Position numbers and translations under genes: made by a program. A model generated the notes under the pieces. It did no database searches, was not told the DNA's origin, and worked only from the letters and a program-made list of their open reading frames with translations. From positions 3,230,501 to 3,294,500 of the forward strand of contig BRXU01000004.1 in NCBI GenBank assembly GCA_030267565.1: a stretch of DNA of 64,000 bases, given 5' to 3'. Shown one piece after another: positions 20,645 to 32,600 of the stretch (positions within the stretch are counted from its first letter, which is position 1; each line of letters begins with the position of its first letter). This stretch comes from Pleodorina starrii (lineage: Eukaryota; Chlorophyta; Chlorophyceae; Chlamydomonadales; Volvocaceae).

Positions 20645-23600
20645 CTACCACTGCTGCTGCTTTCCAGCCGCCGGCGCCACCTGCGCCGCAAAGTGCGCCC
20701 CCGCCGCCGCGTGCTTCCTGTACGACACGGCGACCGACTTGGCCAGCGCCGCACGCGCCTGTCCCTCATCTCTCCACCTGGCCTCCTCATCCAGCTTCAT
20801 CAGCCCCGTGGACCGCACCAGCTTGCCCCGCCGGATGCTGGCGGCAAAGTTGCTGTTGAACAGCAGCCGCGTCTGCAGCCGCGACACGAATCCCAGCCAG
20901 GCCAGCAGCGTCACAAACGAGAGCAGCAAGGTGGCCACCCCCCAGTCAATCAGCCAGTAGCCGCGGTCGACCAGGGCGCGGGCGGCGGCCGAGGTCGGGG
21001 CGAGCTGCTCCAGGGCCCGATGTACGGCAAGGACGAGCTGGCTGTTGGCGTACAGCAACAGGGCCAGGTTGGCCAGGGGTGAGCCGCGGAAGAAGCGGAC
21101 TGCGCGGGGGGTGGGGGTGGGGGGATGGGAGGATGATGGAGAGTGGGGGGTTTGAGAGGGGTCTGAATAGGTGGCGAAGTGTGTGAAGAGATGGTGAGGG
21201 AGGCCGGATACTTGGTGTGTGGGTTTGGAGCGGGCGGGCGGGCGGCGGGGCCGTGGGGGGTGCAGGTGCCCCAGAGGCTGGCTGCTGGTTGGGATCTGAC
21301 ACCCGGATGCTGTGGTCGGATGAGGAGGGACTTGCAAATGTACAAACCGGGGTTGACCGGGGGCGACGGCTAGTAAACCTATACACACATGGTGGGGGGC
21401 CGGCGGTACAGAGAGCCGGCTAGCTCCGTCGCCTCCGGTCACACGTCACAGCCCCCCCTCCAAACCCACGGCCCCCAGCCCCACCCACCCACCCACCCCC
21501 GCCCCCGCCCGCCCCACCCACCCGCAAACACAGAGTAGCTGAGCAGCACCGCCGCCACCGCCGCGCTCATGAGCACCCGGTACAGCCTCCAGGCCCGACC
21601 CCGGCCCCTCTCCGCGAAGTGCCTCTGCAGCGCCCAGCTGATCAGCACCACCCCCCAGATGGCGCTGGTGACGACGGTGAAGGGCACCAGCGGTGAGGCC
21701 AGCTGGCGGGGTCCCACATTGATGGCCAGATTGAGTCGGGACACTGCCGCCACCACCAGGATGAGGCGGGGCAGCACCTCCTCACCCAGCCGCATGAGCA
21801 CATTGAGCCAGGGGTCGGTCACAGTGCCGCGCTCGTTGCGGACCTTCTCCAGCTGCTTCCTGAGGGGGGGGGACAGGGGGCGAGGGGAAGACGAAGTGAA
21901 TTGCAGCGGAGGAGCCGAGTCCAGGTCACCTGGGTCAATGGACCGAAATCCCGGGATTGTGCGAGCCACTTCCAGGTCCAAGTCGGTGCACTCACCCCCC
22001 CTCCCCCCCTCCCTCCCTCCCTCCCTGGCTGGTGGATGCAATCCCGGCACCGTCACCGCACCCTACCACAACCACCGCACCGCCATCACCAGCCCGACCG
22101 CTGCCCCTCCCCTTCCTTCCTCCCCATTCCCCACTGCGGGGCACCCGAGGTGGGTGGGTGGGCAGTGCCGCAGCCGGTACCTCAGCCGAGGGGCGCCCCC
22201 CCCCCACTCGCCTGTTCCAGGTGTGCCAGTTGTTGCCAGTCGATGAGTCCACCTCGCCGCGCATCCAGCCGCGAAACACCGCCCAGTCGCGGCTGACCTT
22301 GTCCCGCTGGAAGGCCATCGGGTTGAACCAAAAGGGAGAAAACAGCAGCGCAACCGCCACCAGCCAGGTGCCCCAGGTTACGGCAACGTACGAGCAGCTC
22401 CCGCAGTCGCGTATGGCGGCGTACACCACGAGCAGGTGCAGCAGCTCCATGCCCGGGTAGAGGTGCGAGCGGGCGTAGTTGGTGAAGAGGGTGGTGAAGG
22501 CGGAAGAGGTGATGGAGAAGCCGCGGCCTGAGGAGGTGGCGGGGGGTGGTGGGGGTGGGAGCCAGCGTTACGGTGGGGGCTGAGGTGGGTAGGGGTCGAG
22601 GCTGGCTTGGGATCTGGACCCGGTAGCTACCGAGCGTTCGAAAGCGAGCCCGCCGGCGGCCAACCACGGCGCATAATTCTTCGGTTGCATTTGGATTTGG
22701 AATGTCGCACTTGGAGATCGCAACTGTTTCGGAGGTGGCCCTTGTGATGGAATTCGTGCCCCTCTGCGTGTTTGGCCCCCACCCCTCAATGACGGCGCCG
22801 AGACAAGTGGTCTGTTGATGGATGCTCTGCTCGTGTAGTCTCCGTACCGCCGTACTGCCGCCGCCATACAACTCACCCGTGGAAATGTACCGCGCTCCGC
22901 CGTACGTGATGTCGTCCTTGAAATAGTAGGCGGTGGTCTGCTGCCGAAACACCGCAAAGGCCACACTGCCCGAAATGATCTGAGGACGCGGTGCAGCGAC
23001 GCCGAGGTGAAGGTGAAGGTGACGGTGAAGGTGAAGGTGACGTTGGAGAGAGAGAGGGAGCGGCAAAGGCGGCGGCGGTGAGCGCACACAGGGAATCACA
23101 TCATATTACATATCAGATCAGATCGGGGAGCAGGGAGCAGGTTGCAGGTTGCATTGCGGCGGCCGCAGAGAAAGTGGGTTCGACACCCAGTTGCCCCGCC
23201 CCGCACATCCCCACCCATTCATCCGCCTGCAAGCATTACACCCCTCCGCAGACCCGCTGCCACCGCCACCCAAGCCCCCTCACCCGCCCCCTTCCTGCCC
23301 CCTTCCTCCCCCCCCTCATCGCTTGGGCCAATCTGGGCTGCAGCTTCATCCCTCATATACCCCTCCTCACTCCCCCCAAACCCCCTCCCCTCCCCCCACC
23401 CCTCCCCTCCCCCCACCTGCACCGCCAGTGTGGCCACCGTGCGCAGCAGCCCCCACTCCAGCAGCAGCTGAGCCGCGTACGGCAGCAGCATCAGCGGCCC
23501 CAGTGACAACACGTGCTCCACTCGCAGGGTGTCCTCCAGCTGCAGCTCACCGTCCTTGCCCATGGTCTGAATGAAGGGGGTGGGGTGCGGGGAGGGGGGG

Positions 23601-26600
23601 GGCAGGAAGGGCAGGGCCAGGGGGATTACTAGGGGGGTCAGAAGGGGGATTAAAAGGAGATACCGCAGCGGAGACGGGGACGGCGTTAGCGGGGTGAGGG
23701 GGAGAGGGGAAAAGCGGGGCGGAGGGGAGTGGGGCCCGAGGGGGGTGGGGCGCCGCATTGGGGAGGGGCAGGGGGGGCGAGGCGGGTGAAACCGGACAGG
23801 GACAGGGGGCCTAAGCTGCAGGGGGGAGGAAGAAACCAGAAGACCAAGGCCACCACGGACTGGATGCCGAGTTGCTGACATGGCCTTTTGACAGCTGACA
23901 TTGCCTAATTTTCCGCAGCAGATCAGAAGTCTGCGGCTGTCAGCGTCGCCGCATCTCCCCCCATCCCGCCACCCGGTACGGCATTCGTACTTGTACTCGT
24001 ACCTGTACGGTCGATGCGCGCGCCAGCGCAAACACCACGACCACCCAGATGTTGAGCCACACGGCCGTCATGATGAAGAGCGAGTTGATGTAGTAGCCGG
24101 GGCCGCTGTGGTAAAAGTGCATCAGTCGGGCCAGGTCCATGCGGGGAGCCAGACGGGCCACGTCGCGGCTCACCACACACTCGCCACCACCGCCGCTGAT
24201 CTTGATCTCAAAGGCGTTGATCGAATCGAAACCCATGTCGCGGCCCTGCGTGGGGGTTCGAGTGGGGGTTCGAGAGGCGAGGGAGGGCGGGGGACGAGGG
24301 GTGAGTCGGTGTCACCGGGGCGAGGGGGGCTGGGGGAGTCATTGGCGGCAGGGAGGCCCAAAGCGCCCCTCCCCCCCGCCAGGCTGGTGTGGGCGGGTAC
24401 CGTAAGCTGTCCCAACCCCCCTCTCCTCTCCTCTGCTCGTCCCCCCCCACCCCCCATACCTTTCCGCAGCTGATGTACTCCTTGTACTTGATCTGCCCTC
24501 CCCTCAGCAGCTGGTTGAAGCCCCCGAACACGTCCTCACTGATGTGCAGCTGCCGGGTGGCCTTGGACAGACCGCCCTGGGGGGGAGGGGGGGAGGGGGG
24601 CAGCAGGTAGGCAGGGGGTGGAGATGAGAAGGGGGATGAAGAGGAGGGTGTGGGCGTGCTGCACCGGGGTGGCGGTGGTGCGAACGATTAGCACGGGGAC
24701 TCATCACCCACCCGACCACCAGGTTCACCCACCCACCCACCCATCCAAACCCATCCAGCCCCCCACCCACCCTGGTCATGATGTGCATCTTGTTGAACAC
24801 ATCCGGGTGGCCGTAATGCATCCGCACTCGCCCCGGGTAGCTCATGGTCCGCTGCACAATGGTGCCGAACGCCAGCTCGCAGGCGGCGGCGAAGGTACCC
24901 AGTGCACCAGACACGTCCGAAAAAATCCACTCGCGGAAACCCACCTGAGGGGGGGGGAGGGACGGGGAGGGGAAGGGCGGAGAGCGGGGCGGAGTAAGTC
25001 AGGGTCGGGTCTTCAGGTGGGGGACCAAAGTGAGGAAGGGCGTTTGGAAGTGAGGGCGGCGGAGGAAGGTGTGCACCAGAGGTAGTAGGTAGGTAGGAAG
25101 ATAGGTAGGTAGATAGGTAGATAGATAGATAGGTACTTAGGTAGGTATGTAGGCAGGTACGTATATGTAGGTAGGTAGATAGATAAGTAGGTAGGTAGAT
25201 AGATAGATAGGTAGATAGATAGGTACGTGGTGTAGGTAGATAGATAGGTAGGTAGATAGATAGGTAGGTAGGAAGATAGATAGATAGTGTAGGTAGATAG
25301 GTAGGTAGGTAGATAGATAGATAGATAGGACACTCCGGATGCTGGTTCTGGTGAGGTGAGGTTGGGCGAGGAATGCACCGGTGGGCGATCCTCTCTGGGG
25401 TCCGCCCGCTGTAAACCGAACCAAAGAACCCCCCCCCCCCCCCACACACACACACACACAACCCAAACCCACCAGCGCCACCGGCACCTCCATCGTCGTC
25501 CGTGCCGCCAGCGCCTGGCGGTGCCCCTCCGAGCTGGTGCTGCCGCGCGGGTGCGCCGCCGCCGCCGCCAGCCGCCTCGGCGCCGGCTCCGGCTGCAACT
25601 CTCCGAGCAGGTTCCTCATCTTGAGCGCCTCCGCCAGCGCATTGTCCTGGTTCATGTCGATCGTCTGCAGCGCCTCGCCAAAGCAAAAGATGGAGGCGTG
25701 GTTCTGGTTCTCGGGCTTGCCCTCGCCCAGAATGATGCCGCGCTTGCCGTACCGATTGTACGGAAGTCGTACACGGTACAGCTCCGTGGTGGGCTTGTGG
25801 TCGCCACCAGCGGCGGCGGCGGTGGCGGCGGCTCCGACGCCCCCGCCGCCGCCAGGCGGCGACGGCTCCCTGATCTTCAGGGTGCCGCCGCCGGCTGCGG
25901 CGGCCGAGGCGGCGTCGCTGCCGTCACCGCCGCTGTCACTGCCGTAAATGGGGTTGATGTAGGCCTTGGTCTCGCATACGGCATACACGCTCCGAAAGCT
26001 GTCGCTCAGGTCCTTGCTCCGCTCGCCCTTCAACAAGTCAACGTCGAACTCCGCCGCCTTGCCGCCGCCGTCACAGCACAAGTGTGTGCAGGTGGAGGTC
26101 GAAGTGGTGGTGGTGGTGGAGGCATCGTCGTCGGCGCACTCCGGATGGCAGTGCCGGGACGAGGCAAAGCTCGACCGGGCCGGCGGGGCGAGCGGTTGCA
26201 GCGCCGCCGAAGGTGTCCGCTGCAGCTGCAACACGTGTGGGTGCGTTGTGGGGGGTCTGGGGCGCGCCTCCGTGGCTGGGAAGGGCGGCTCCCGCTGGGG
26301 GGGCGGGGCGGCGGATCCGGCAGCTGCGGCGGCGGCCCCCACACAGACCGCCCGAGCGGCGGCCTCCGTAGCCGAAGGTTGGTTGGGGTTGCCCCGGAGC
26401 AGCACGCTGTACTCCGTGGGGCCGTACGACGTGACTGGGGGGGGAGAGGTGGTAAGGACGGGTGGGGAGGAGGAGTGAGGGGCGGCGCGGATGGGGATGG
26501 CGGGGAGGGGATGTTTCAAGGAAGGAGACAGGAGGGCGGTAAGGGGGTGTATGTGTGTGGGAGGAGGAGGAGGAGGAGGAGGAGGAGGAGGAGCAGAGCG

Positions 26601-29600
26601 GCTGCAGCCAGCATTGAGCATACCACCGTCACAGCTGTGGGGTCTTGCGTTGAGGCCGTTCAGTCGACGCGCCACAGTCCACCCCGCCTCCTCGTCGTCT
26701 CCTGTTTCTCTCACCCCTCTCGGCCTTCCCCGTCCTCGCTCTCCCCCCGGTCGGGTTTTCCTTGATTTCCTGCACTACCCCTTCTGCCCTCTCCCCTCTC
26801 CTCTCGCCCCTCCCCCTCGCCAAAACCCTCAAACCCGCAGAGCCTCACCCGCCGAGTCCAGGTACGCCACCCGCAGCGCCGGAAACTCCAGACACAGAGA
26901 GTCCACCCCCTCAGACAGCCACCGCCGCCGAATGTCCGTGGCCTTGCGGTTCTTGCCGTACACCTGTCGTAAACAACAGCCCATGTGGTGGCAAGGTCAA
27001 TCCTCAAGATCAGGGCCACACAGGGCAAGAGGAGGTCATCCGCCTCCAAACAACCCTACACAGTGTCGGCAAGACAAAGAGGACTCCTCCTCCCCCCACC
27101 CTCTCCCCCCCCGCCCACCTGGCAGGTGCACACGTACTGAAACTTGCTGTCCACCAGATCCTCAGCCCACGAGTTGTAGGCCTCCGGGCTCACCTCCGCG
27201 GGCCTGCAGAGGGAAGGAGGGGAAGGGAGGGGAGGTGGGACACCGCCCGAGTGGGGAAGGGGGGGGTGGGTGGTTGGGTGGGTGAGGCAGTCGCGCGCAG
27301 ATGATCGGGTTGAGGGCGCATCCGCATCCCATTCCCACCCCCACAAACCAAACTCAAACCCCAAAATCCCTACCCCCCCTTCCTCCCCCCCCCCGAGGGC
27401 TCAGTGCTCACCTGGGGTACTCCAGGTCCACCAGCATGCGTACGGCACGGCGATAGCACATCATGCCCCGTACCGTGCGGCCTAGCAGCTGGCCCCTGCG
27501 GCGGCAAAGAGGCCGGGTGGCGAAGCGGCGAGGAGAGGCCGAGGCAGAGCGCTGCTGTTGCTGCTGATGTTGATTACTGGCGAGGGCCCGCCCCCTGAGC
27601 GGCTGAGCGGTCGTCGGAGCGGCGCATCCCTCCGCACTCATGCCCCACCAATACCGATACCACCCGCCTGACAACCCTCCCGACTACCCACCGACCCACC
27701 GACCCACCGACCCACCCACCCGGGTTCAGGTCCGGGTTTGGTTTTGGCAGCGTCGCCTCCGTCACAGCGCTGCGGAATATTCGGAACCACCTACCCATGG
27801 ACCCACCAACCCACGTACCCACGTACCTGTATGTGGCCCACAACTGCAGCTCCGGAGCCAGTGCGTGCAGAGGGCCCAGCGGTGCAAAGTCGTTCTCAGT
27901 CACCCTGGCCAGGTCGGCACCCCCCAGGAAGCCGCTCAGCCGCTCCAAAAAGTTCTTCCAGTCGTCGGGAAACACCGACCTGTGCGGACAGACAGACAGA
28001 CCAGGGCCGCAAGGGGGGGGCCAAGGGGGGAAGACCACTCGGGGTTAGCTGCGGGGTCGTATGAGGGTCGGGTCGGATGCGGCCGGCTCCGGTCGGGCGG
28101 AAAGTGGGTCGGGTCGGGGTGGCTCGAGTCGGGTCGGGGTGGGCCGGAGGGGGCCGTAGGAGAGGGGATTACCCCTGGCGCTGGCATTGGCGCCTAAACG
28201 GCCGCACGTCAGACACTCCTCCCGTCTCCTTCGCCCACGTCTCCTTCGCCCACGACTCTAGATGCTTCCTCCCCGCCCTCCCCCGCCCCCCTCCCTTCCC
28301 CGCCCCTCCCCCCCTCAGCCCCTCCTGCCTGAGGTAGGCCATCAGCGATACATTGTCCTCCGTCTCAGACAGCAGGTCGGCAGGCCGGCCGGGACCCGAG
28401 GGGGGCGGAGCGGGCAGACCCAACTGACGGGCGGCCTCATCGGCACTCAGCGGGTACAGCACATCCTGTGGGGCAGGAGGGGGGAGGGCGGAGCGGGGCG
28501 GGGAGGGGTGGGGCGGGGGGCCGAGTTCGGCCGGGACCTGTCCCCTCCAACGCACACGGAGGCGCACCCAGCCAGCCACTCAGCCACCCACCTACCCACC
28601 GCATCACCGAATCGTCCCGGTATCATCTTCACTACCACCCACCCACCCACCCACCCACCCACCCACCCACCCCCGGCACCCACCTCCTCGTAGCAAGGCG
28701 TCAGGACGCTCCAGCTCAGCATGTCGCTCTGCGGGGGGGGGGGACGAGACAGACGGACGGACGGACAGAAGGACGGACGGCGAGGACGACGAGTCAGCGC
28801 GGCGGCAGTGGGCGATAAAATCGATATGGACGACCGCACTCGTCGACCCAAGCCAAATCCAGCGTTAGTGAGGCCGACCGACCGACCGACCGACCCGCCG
28901 ACTACCGTAGCCCCTCGCAGGGGTCACCCCAAACCCCCAAACCACCGCTGCATGCGCCACCAGCAAACAGCAAACAGCGCAGCCCCAAAGCCCCTCCCAG
29001 TGTCCGCCACCCACCAGCGGCGGCGGCTTCTTCAGCCCGGGGTTGGAGAGGCTGTTGACGAAGAAGCCCAGGATGCGAATGGCCTCCTGACCCGCCGGCC
29101 TGCAGGCGCTGGCGGGAGTGGTCAGCATCTTGACCAGAACCTCCACCACCCGCACCCGGAGAGCCACCTCGGGCTCAACAGGGGGGGCGGCAGCCAGGGA
29201 GACAGAGCCAGAGCCCCAGCTCGACCCGGCCGAAACCGACCCGGGCCGACCGCCGCCCGCCAAAAACTCCACAGAGGCGCGCACGCGGAACGGCGTTGGC
29301 GTGCGCGGCGAAGCCGCCGTCGCCGCCATGTGGGCGTTACTCTCGACCGCAGCTGCGGCCGCAGGGGATCCAGAAGGGGCGGCTGCGGCGGAGGCGACGC
29401 GGAAGCGCAGCGGCGAGCCAACTGCGCCGCGGGGCTGAGTGGGGAAGCCCGCCGAGCCGGGGACATCGCCGCCGCTGGCTTGGTAAATGCGCGGGGGGGT
29501 CGTCGAGTACGAGGGCGGCGGCCGCGGCGGCGAGGCGGGCGTCCTCGCGGCTGATCCGGGGGCGGAGGTACGGCTGCCGCTGCGGCTGGGGGCAGCGGTG

Positions 29601-32600
29601 GCGTTGTTGGCGCCGGAAGCAAGGGGGCCTCGCGGTGGGGGTGCGACACCGCCGATTTCGGGGGTGGTGGGGGAGCTGGCGGGGGGGCTGCCGGGGTCCG
29701 GGAACTTGTCCGGGTCCACGTCGGTTTCGTCGCCATTGTCGTACTCGTCGTACTCGTCATCGGGCGATGTGGGAACGGGGGCGGGCCGGGGAACCAGATT
29801 GGTGAGACACGAGGTGAGGAAGTCCGGGTGGGCCGAGAGGTCGAAGATGACCTGAAGGGGAGGGGAGGGGGCGTGGGCGGGGGTGGGCGGGGGAGGGAGG
29901 GAGGGGAAGCGGAGGGGCAGATGGTGGAGAGGCCGAGAGAAACGGGGGCGACGCGGAAGGCCGAGGAGAACGAGAGGGGCGAGGGAGGACGCTGCGCCCG
30001 GCCCCATCTCATCGAGTAAGGCGCCAACGCAGGGGAAGCCACTTCCCCGTCCTCCCCAACCGCAAACCCCCCACCTGTGATGTGAGCCTGCAGCCTATCG
30101 CAGCAGTCCCCAATCGCCGACATACGGTACAGCCCTCCTACACCTCCTCCCCCCCTCCCTCCCGCACCTGCTGCGCCACCTCCTCCAGCTTGACCGCCGC
30201 CGCCAGCGCCTCGTGCGCCAACCGCCCCGAAGACACCGCCCGCCGTGTCGCCCTCGCCTCCCCCGCCAGCGCCTCCAGAACCTCCCTCAGACTGCCCCCC
30301 ACCCCGCCCGCATGTGCAGCCACCAGGGCCCGAGTCGCCGCCCTGGCCTCCTCCTTGCGCCGCTGCGATTGAGATTGCGAGTGCGACGGGGGGCGATCCA
30401 GTCGCCGCATCGTCGCCGCCGAGTCCTCCTGACCGCCCCCCTTGCCCGACTGCTGCTGGTACATCAGTTGCTGCTGCTGCTGCTGCTGCTGCCCCGGCTG
30501 CTGCTGCCCAGGCTGCTTCTGGGGGGTTGTCCGGGTGACCAGGTCGAGGACGTGTTGTTTGCCGGTCGGCAGTGGCGGCCCTGCCTTGAGGGGCTCAGCC
30601 AAGAACGCCGGCCAGACGAGCCCCAGCTTATCCTGCTGGTGCCGTTGCTGCTGCTGTTGTTGTTGTTGGTGGTGGTGGTGGAGGTGGTGGAGGTGGCGCT
30701 GCTCGCGTTCCCGGCGGTTCTGCTCCGTCGCCTCCTCGTACTGCTTCTGGTGCTCCTTGGTGGCGGCGCTGCAAAGCTCAGAGAGGTGTCGTACAAGCGC
30801 CTGGCCCGCTGTCAGCAGCTTGGTACGGCAGTTGGTGTGGTCAACGTCGACGGTCGAGTGGAGGAACGACATGCTGCGTGTGTATGTATGTATGTTGGGG
30901 GGCAGGGGGGCAGGGGAGAACAGCGGGAGGGGTCAGGGGTGCTGAAGGGGGGTTGCGAGGGGTCCGTGCCGTGCCTTGCCGTGCCGTACCATGTCACACC
31001 ATGCTGTCGTACTGCCGTACCACACTCACCCCAGTACGACCTCCGCCTGCACCTCCGACATGATCCCCAGCTCACAGGCCAGCCACATGAGCAGGGAGCG
31101 CAGCTCAGTGAGGATGGTGGTGGTGGCGCCGCCGCCGCTGCCGCCGTCCCCGGGGCCCAGCCGGCCCGTGTCCACCACCGCCTGAACCTGACCCGCGTAG
31201 AAAAAGGCGGGGAGCAGGATGGGGCGCAGCGCGTGGCGGCCCTGAGGGTAGGGGGGTAGGGGGGAGGGAGGGGACAGGTCGGTGGGTGTGGCGGGGGGGA
31301 GTACGAGTGCATTGGAACGTGGAGAGGCGTCCTTTCACACACATAGTTTGTGGGTTTCATTCGGCGGTGGGGGTGGGGCAGGGTACGCGTGTTCGGGGGT
31401 GGGTTCTGCGCAGCTGGAGGGCGCCAAGGAGGGTGGGTACCCTGCGGACTGTGCCCTGCGTCGTACACACGTCGTACTGTACACTCGCCGTAGAGCGCCC
31501 GTGTCCAACTGCTGTCCCTCCCTCCCCCCTCTTCCCCCTCTTCCCCCCTCTTCCCCCCGACCCCGGACCCCGCGCCCCCTCCCCACCTGGAAGTGGCCCA
31601 GTCTCATGAACCTCAGGTTGCCCGCCTCCCGGTCGCTGATCAGGTCGGCGGAGCGGAGGTCGTCCACAATGCCGTCCCAGATGGTGGCGAAGGCGTCCCA
31701 CATGGCCTGATGTGGAGACAAGAGTCGAAGAGTGGGAGGAGGGGGCAGGGAGGGGGGGGAGCCGGGGAGGGGAAACGAGGCAGGCGGAGGGTCGGGAAAT
31801 GACAGACACGGCCGGTGATGCGTGTGTGTGAGAGTTCGATTCCAGCCCCGGCACCCATTCGAGCCCCACTTCAACAGTGCAAAACCACATTCTGCCTCGG
31901 CCCCTCCCCCGCCCCCGCCCGCCCAGAGCCCCAACCTCTTCCCTCCTCCCCTCCTCCCCGCCCATCCACACGCCCACCCGCCCATCCACCCGCCCACGCA
32001 CCAGGTCTCCGTTCTGCCTCGACAGCAGTACCCCCAGACTCAGATCCTCCGTCCGCTTCAGCGCCATCACACAGTCCCGATCCGTCGTATCCGCACCGCT
32101 ACCACCACCAGCAGCAGCAGCAGCCGGATCCCGCCGCAGCGCCCCGTCGCCGAGCCGCTGCCCGGCCCCACCCGCCGCCGACACCGACGGCACCTCGCGC
32201 GAGCCCGCAGCCACCGGCTCCGCCTCTCCCTCCGCCGGGTCCGCTGACATCCCGGACAACGACCCCAGGCTGGTTCGTGTCAGGTACTGCGGACCCTCCG
32301 ACCGAGAGAGAGTCGTGGTCCTCGGCGACGCCGGCGCCGGCCGCGGCGGCGGCGGCAGCGGCGACGTCGCCGTCGCCGACCCCGCGACCTGCATCTGGCG
32401 CTGCCGCCTCTGCCAATAGTCCTGATCCCGCAGCCTGCCGCCGTCGGGTGACGGGCCGCCGCCGGGGAATAGGTGCTGGCGGCGGCTGCCGCTGTAGGTG
32501 CTCGACGGCGACGACGGCTGCTCACGGGGTACGACAGGCGAGGCGGCGCCGGAGGCAGCGGCGGCGACGACGGCGGCGATCTCCCGGCGAGACAGACGGA

